This document shows, in pieces, positions 62,876-64,000 of a stretch of DNA of 64,000 nt. A program made the translations under genes and the position numbers. The notes beneath the pieces were generated by a model that was not told the DNA's origin, ran no database searches, and saw only the letters and a program-made list of their open reading frames with translations. The number at the start of each line of letters is the position of its first letter. Position 1 is the stretch's first letter. The stretch is from Leifsonia sp. Root227 (GTDB taxonomy: Bacteria > Actinomycetota > Actinomycetes > Actinomycetales > Microbacteriaceae), in assembly GCF_001428745.1 (NCBI RefSeq), contig NZ_LMIO01000001.1:396818-460817 (forward strand), written 5' to 3'.

Positions 62876-63190
62876 TTACGCGTCTGGCTGCGAGGACACG
62901 AGCATGATCTTTCCGTGGGTGTGTCGGCGGGCGTGTTGACGATCCGCGGCGAATTCGAGGCCCGCAGCATCGGCGGCGTCGCGTTGGTGACCCGACTGAC
63001 CCCGATCACATTGGTCTCCACAACAGCCCGCACGGTCGCCGGACCGACCGTGGTCGGCGATCAGGCAGGCCGCCGCGGCCACGCTCGCGTCGTCGGTCAG
63101 TCGAGCGGCACACCGAACGCGTCGACCCCGCTCGCGCGCAGTCCCTCCACCGCTGCGTAGCGGCATTGCCGCTCGAGCGCGGCCACACCG
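62876..63190 (-). pseudogene. Decayed short-chain dehydrogenase gene
   Basis: Three frames together spell part of a classical SDR: AAVEGLRASGVDAFGVPLD, then VTDDASVAAAACLIADHGR-like residues, then RAVVETNVIGVSRVTNATPPMLRAS and PRIVNTP. At least two frameshifts and stops separate them. The N-terminal cofactor motif and the catalytic half are missing. Confidence 0.65.
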
Positions 63191-63958
63191 ATCCGCCGAA
63201 CGGCGGCTCGGAGTCGTCCTGCTACACCGCACCACCCGCTTGATCGCCCTGACGGAGGCCGGGTCGGTTCTGCTGCTGGATGCCAGGCTCGCCCTCGACG
63301 CGGTCCAAGCCGCCGAGCGTCGCACCCGCCTGTCCTACGCTGGTGCTGGCTGCCAACGCCGGAGCATCCAAAGAACTGTTGTCGACGCTCCTGACCGCCT
63401 ATGCCGCCGAGCCGCGCGCCACCGCCGTAGAGGTGGTCGTGTGCGGCCAGCCAGCCGGAGAACATGCTGCGCGACGGTCGTGCCGACGTCGTTCTGCCCC
63501 ATCGGCCATACGACTCGGTCAGCGGATCCGACATCGAGGACCTCCGTACCGAGCCGCAGGCCGCTGTTCTGCCAGCGCTGCATCCCCTCACTGTGGCGCC
63601 CTCACCTGTCGATGTCCGAAATGAACTCGTTGACCGAGCTGCCCTGCTGCGCTGGCCTCGAATCGACCGGACCTATGCAGACTGCCCGGCAGATCCGCGA
63701 CCACACCCGGCTGTTCCGCTGATCGCGGTCGGACGGGCTTGTGCGGTCGTGCCCGCGTCGCTTCAAGCCCAACTTCGCGACGACTACGCCGTCGTGCCCG
63801 TGTCGGACGCGCCGACCGTAGCGACAGTCGTCGCCTGGCCTCCGCACAGCCGCTCCGAAGCTGTGGCCGACCTCGTCCGCACGCCGACAGAACAGCTTCG
63901 CCAGGAGGGCCTCGGCGCTCCCGCCCCCGCCCCGAACACCGTGGCAAAGGCGGGTTGA
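63190..63958 (+). pseudogene. Decayed LysR-family regulator gene
   Basis: Pieces in different frames match a LysR regulator: ERRLGVVLLHRTTRLIALTEAG (end of the HTH), VLAANAGASKELLSTLL, and LRDGRADVVLPHRPYDSVSGSDI through VVPVSDAPTVATVVAWPP (effector domain). The first part of the HTH is lost. It was evidently divergent from the SDR beside it, a common pair in which LysR controls the SDR. Both genes lost their 5' ends at about 63,190. Confidence 0.7.
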
Positions 63959-64000
63959 GCGGAGAAGGCCCGGAACATGAGGTTCCGGGCCTCCTCCGCT
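63958..64000. terminator. Long hairpin at the right edge
   Basis: AGGCCCGGAAC (63966-63976) pairs with GTTCCGGGCCT (63982-63992). After one A-C mismatch, AGCGGAG/CTCCGCT adds seven more pairs. It directly follows the LysR remnant's stop and was probably its terminator. Any U-tract would lie outside the window. Confidence 0.7.

Overview
This is a high-GC actinobacterial chromosome fragment, most likely from Microbacteriaceae (Leifsonia/Microbacterium-like). The flanks are very GC-rich. They carry a furA-katA pair, GlxA-type AraC and GbsR/MarR regulators, and CUT1 sugar ABC transporters without their own ATPase, all common in that family. I saw no rRNA, tRNA or CRISPR array.

Region 1 (1-18,339) is ordinary core genome. 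In order it holds a 5'-truncated Vgb-like beta-propeller, furA-katA, a CPA1 Na+/H+ antiporter, a divergent TetR/MFS efflux pair with tandem operators, two small conserved proteins, a GntR/lactate-oxidase operon, an alpha/beta hydrolase, a GlxA-type AraC regulator, a lone GAPDH, an ECF sigma factor with a membrane partner, a hydrolase/DUF4097 pair opposite a GbsR-type regulator, and a tyrosine phosphatase.

Region 2 (about 18,340-44,140) is a lower-GC island. Its transposition core is tniQ-tnsC-tnsB-tnsA (36,181-42,134, minus strand), a Tn7-like set. The cargo looks like a defence island. It holds: a HerA-like ATPase interrupted by one in-frame amber codon; a NurA-like nuclease; a HigB toxin with a HigA antitoxin fused to an ImmA/IrrE protease, behind a perfect 27-bp palindrome; a DUF4338 (DruA-like) protein; a DUF4917 (SIR2-like) protein; a papain-like protein; a membrane protein with a 54-aa partner; a three-gene operon (Ser/Thr kinase-NTPase fusion, Rossmann-like protein, two-TM protein); and an unknown/ASCH/GNAT cassette. 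Next to tnsA lie decayed second copies of tnsB and tnsA (43.0-44.14 kb), so Tn7-like elements have used this locus more than once.

Region 3 (44,187-62,864) is a carbohydrate locus. A mutarotase, aldo-keto reductase and esterase are divergent from a GntR regulator, a secreted beta-helix protein with two Fn3 and two F5/8C domains, an acid-sugar dehydratase, a CUT1 transporter, a lactonase, a FAH-family hydrolase and an SDR. Together they fit the non-phosphorylative diketo route for a 6-deoxyhexose (L-fucose or L-rhamnose), ending in pyruvate and L-lactate. A second CUT1 transporter operon ends in a TolB-like propeller. The right edge (62,876-63,958) holds the fused remains of a divergent SDR/LysR pair.

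The best candidates for undescribed biology are the kinase-NTPase operon (29,207-34,190), the HigA-controlled NurA-HerA module (18,597-23,040), and a near-copy of the HigA operator 13 kb away at 36,138.
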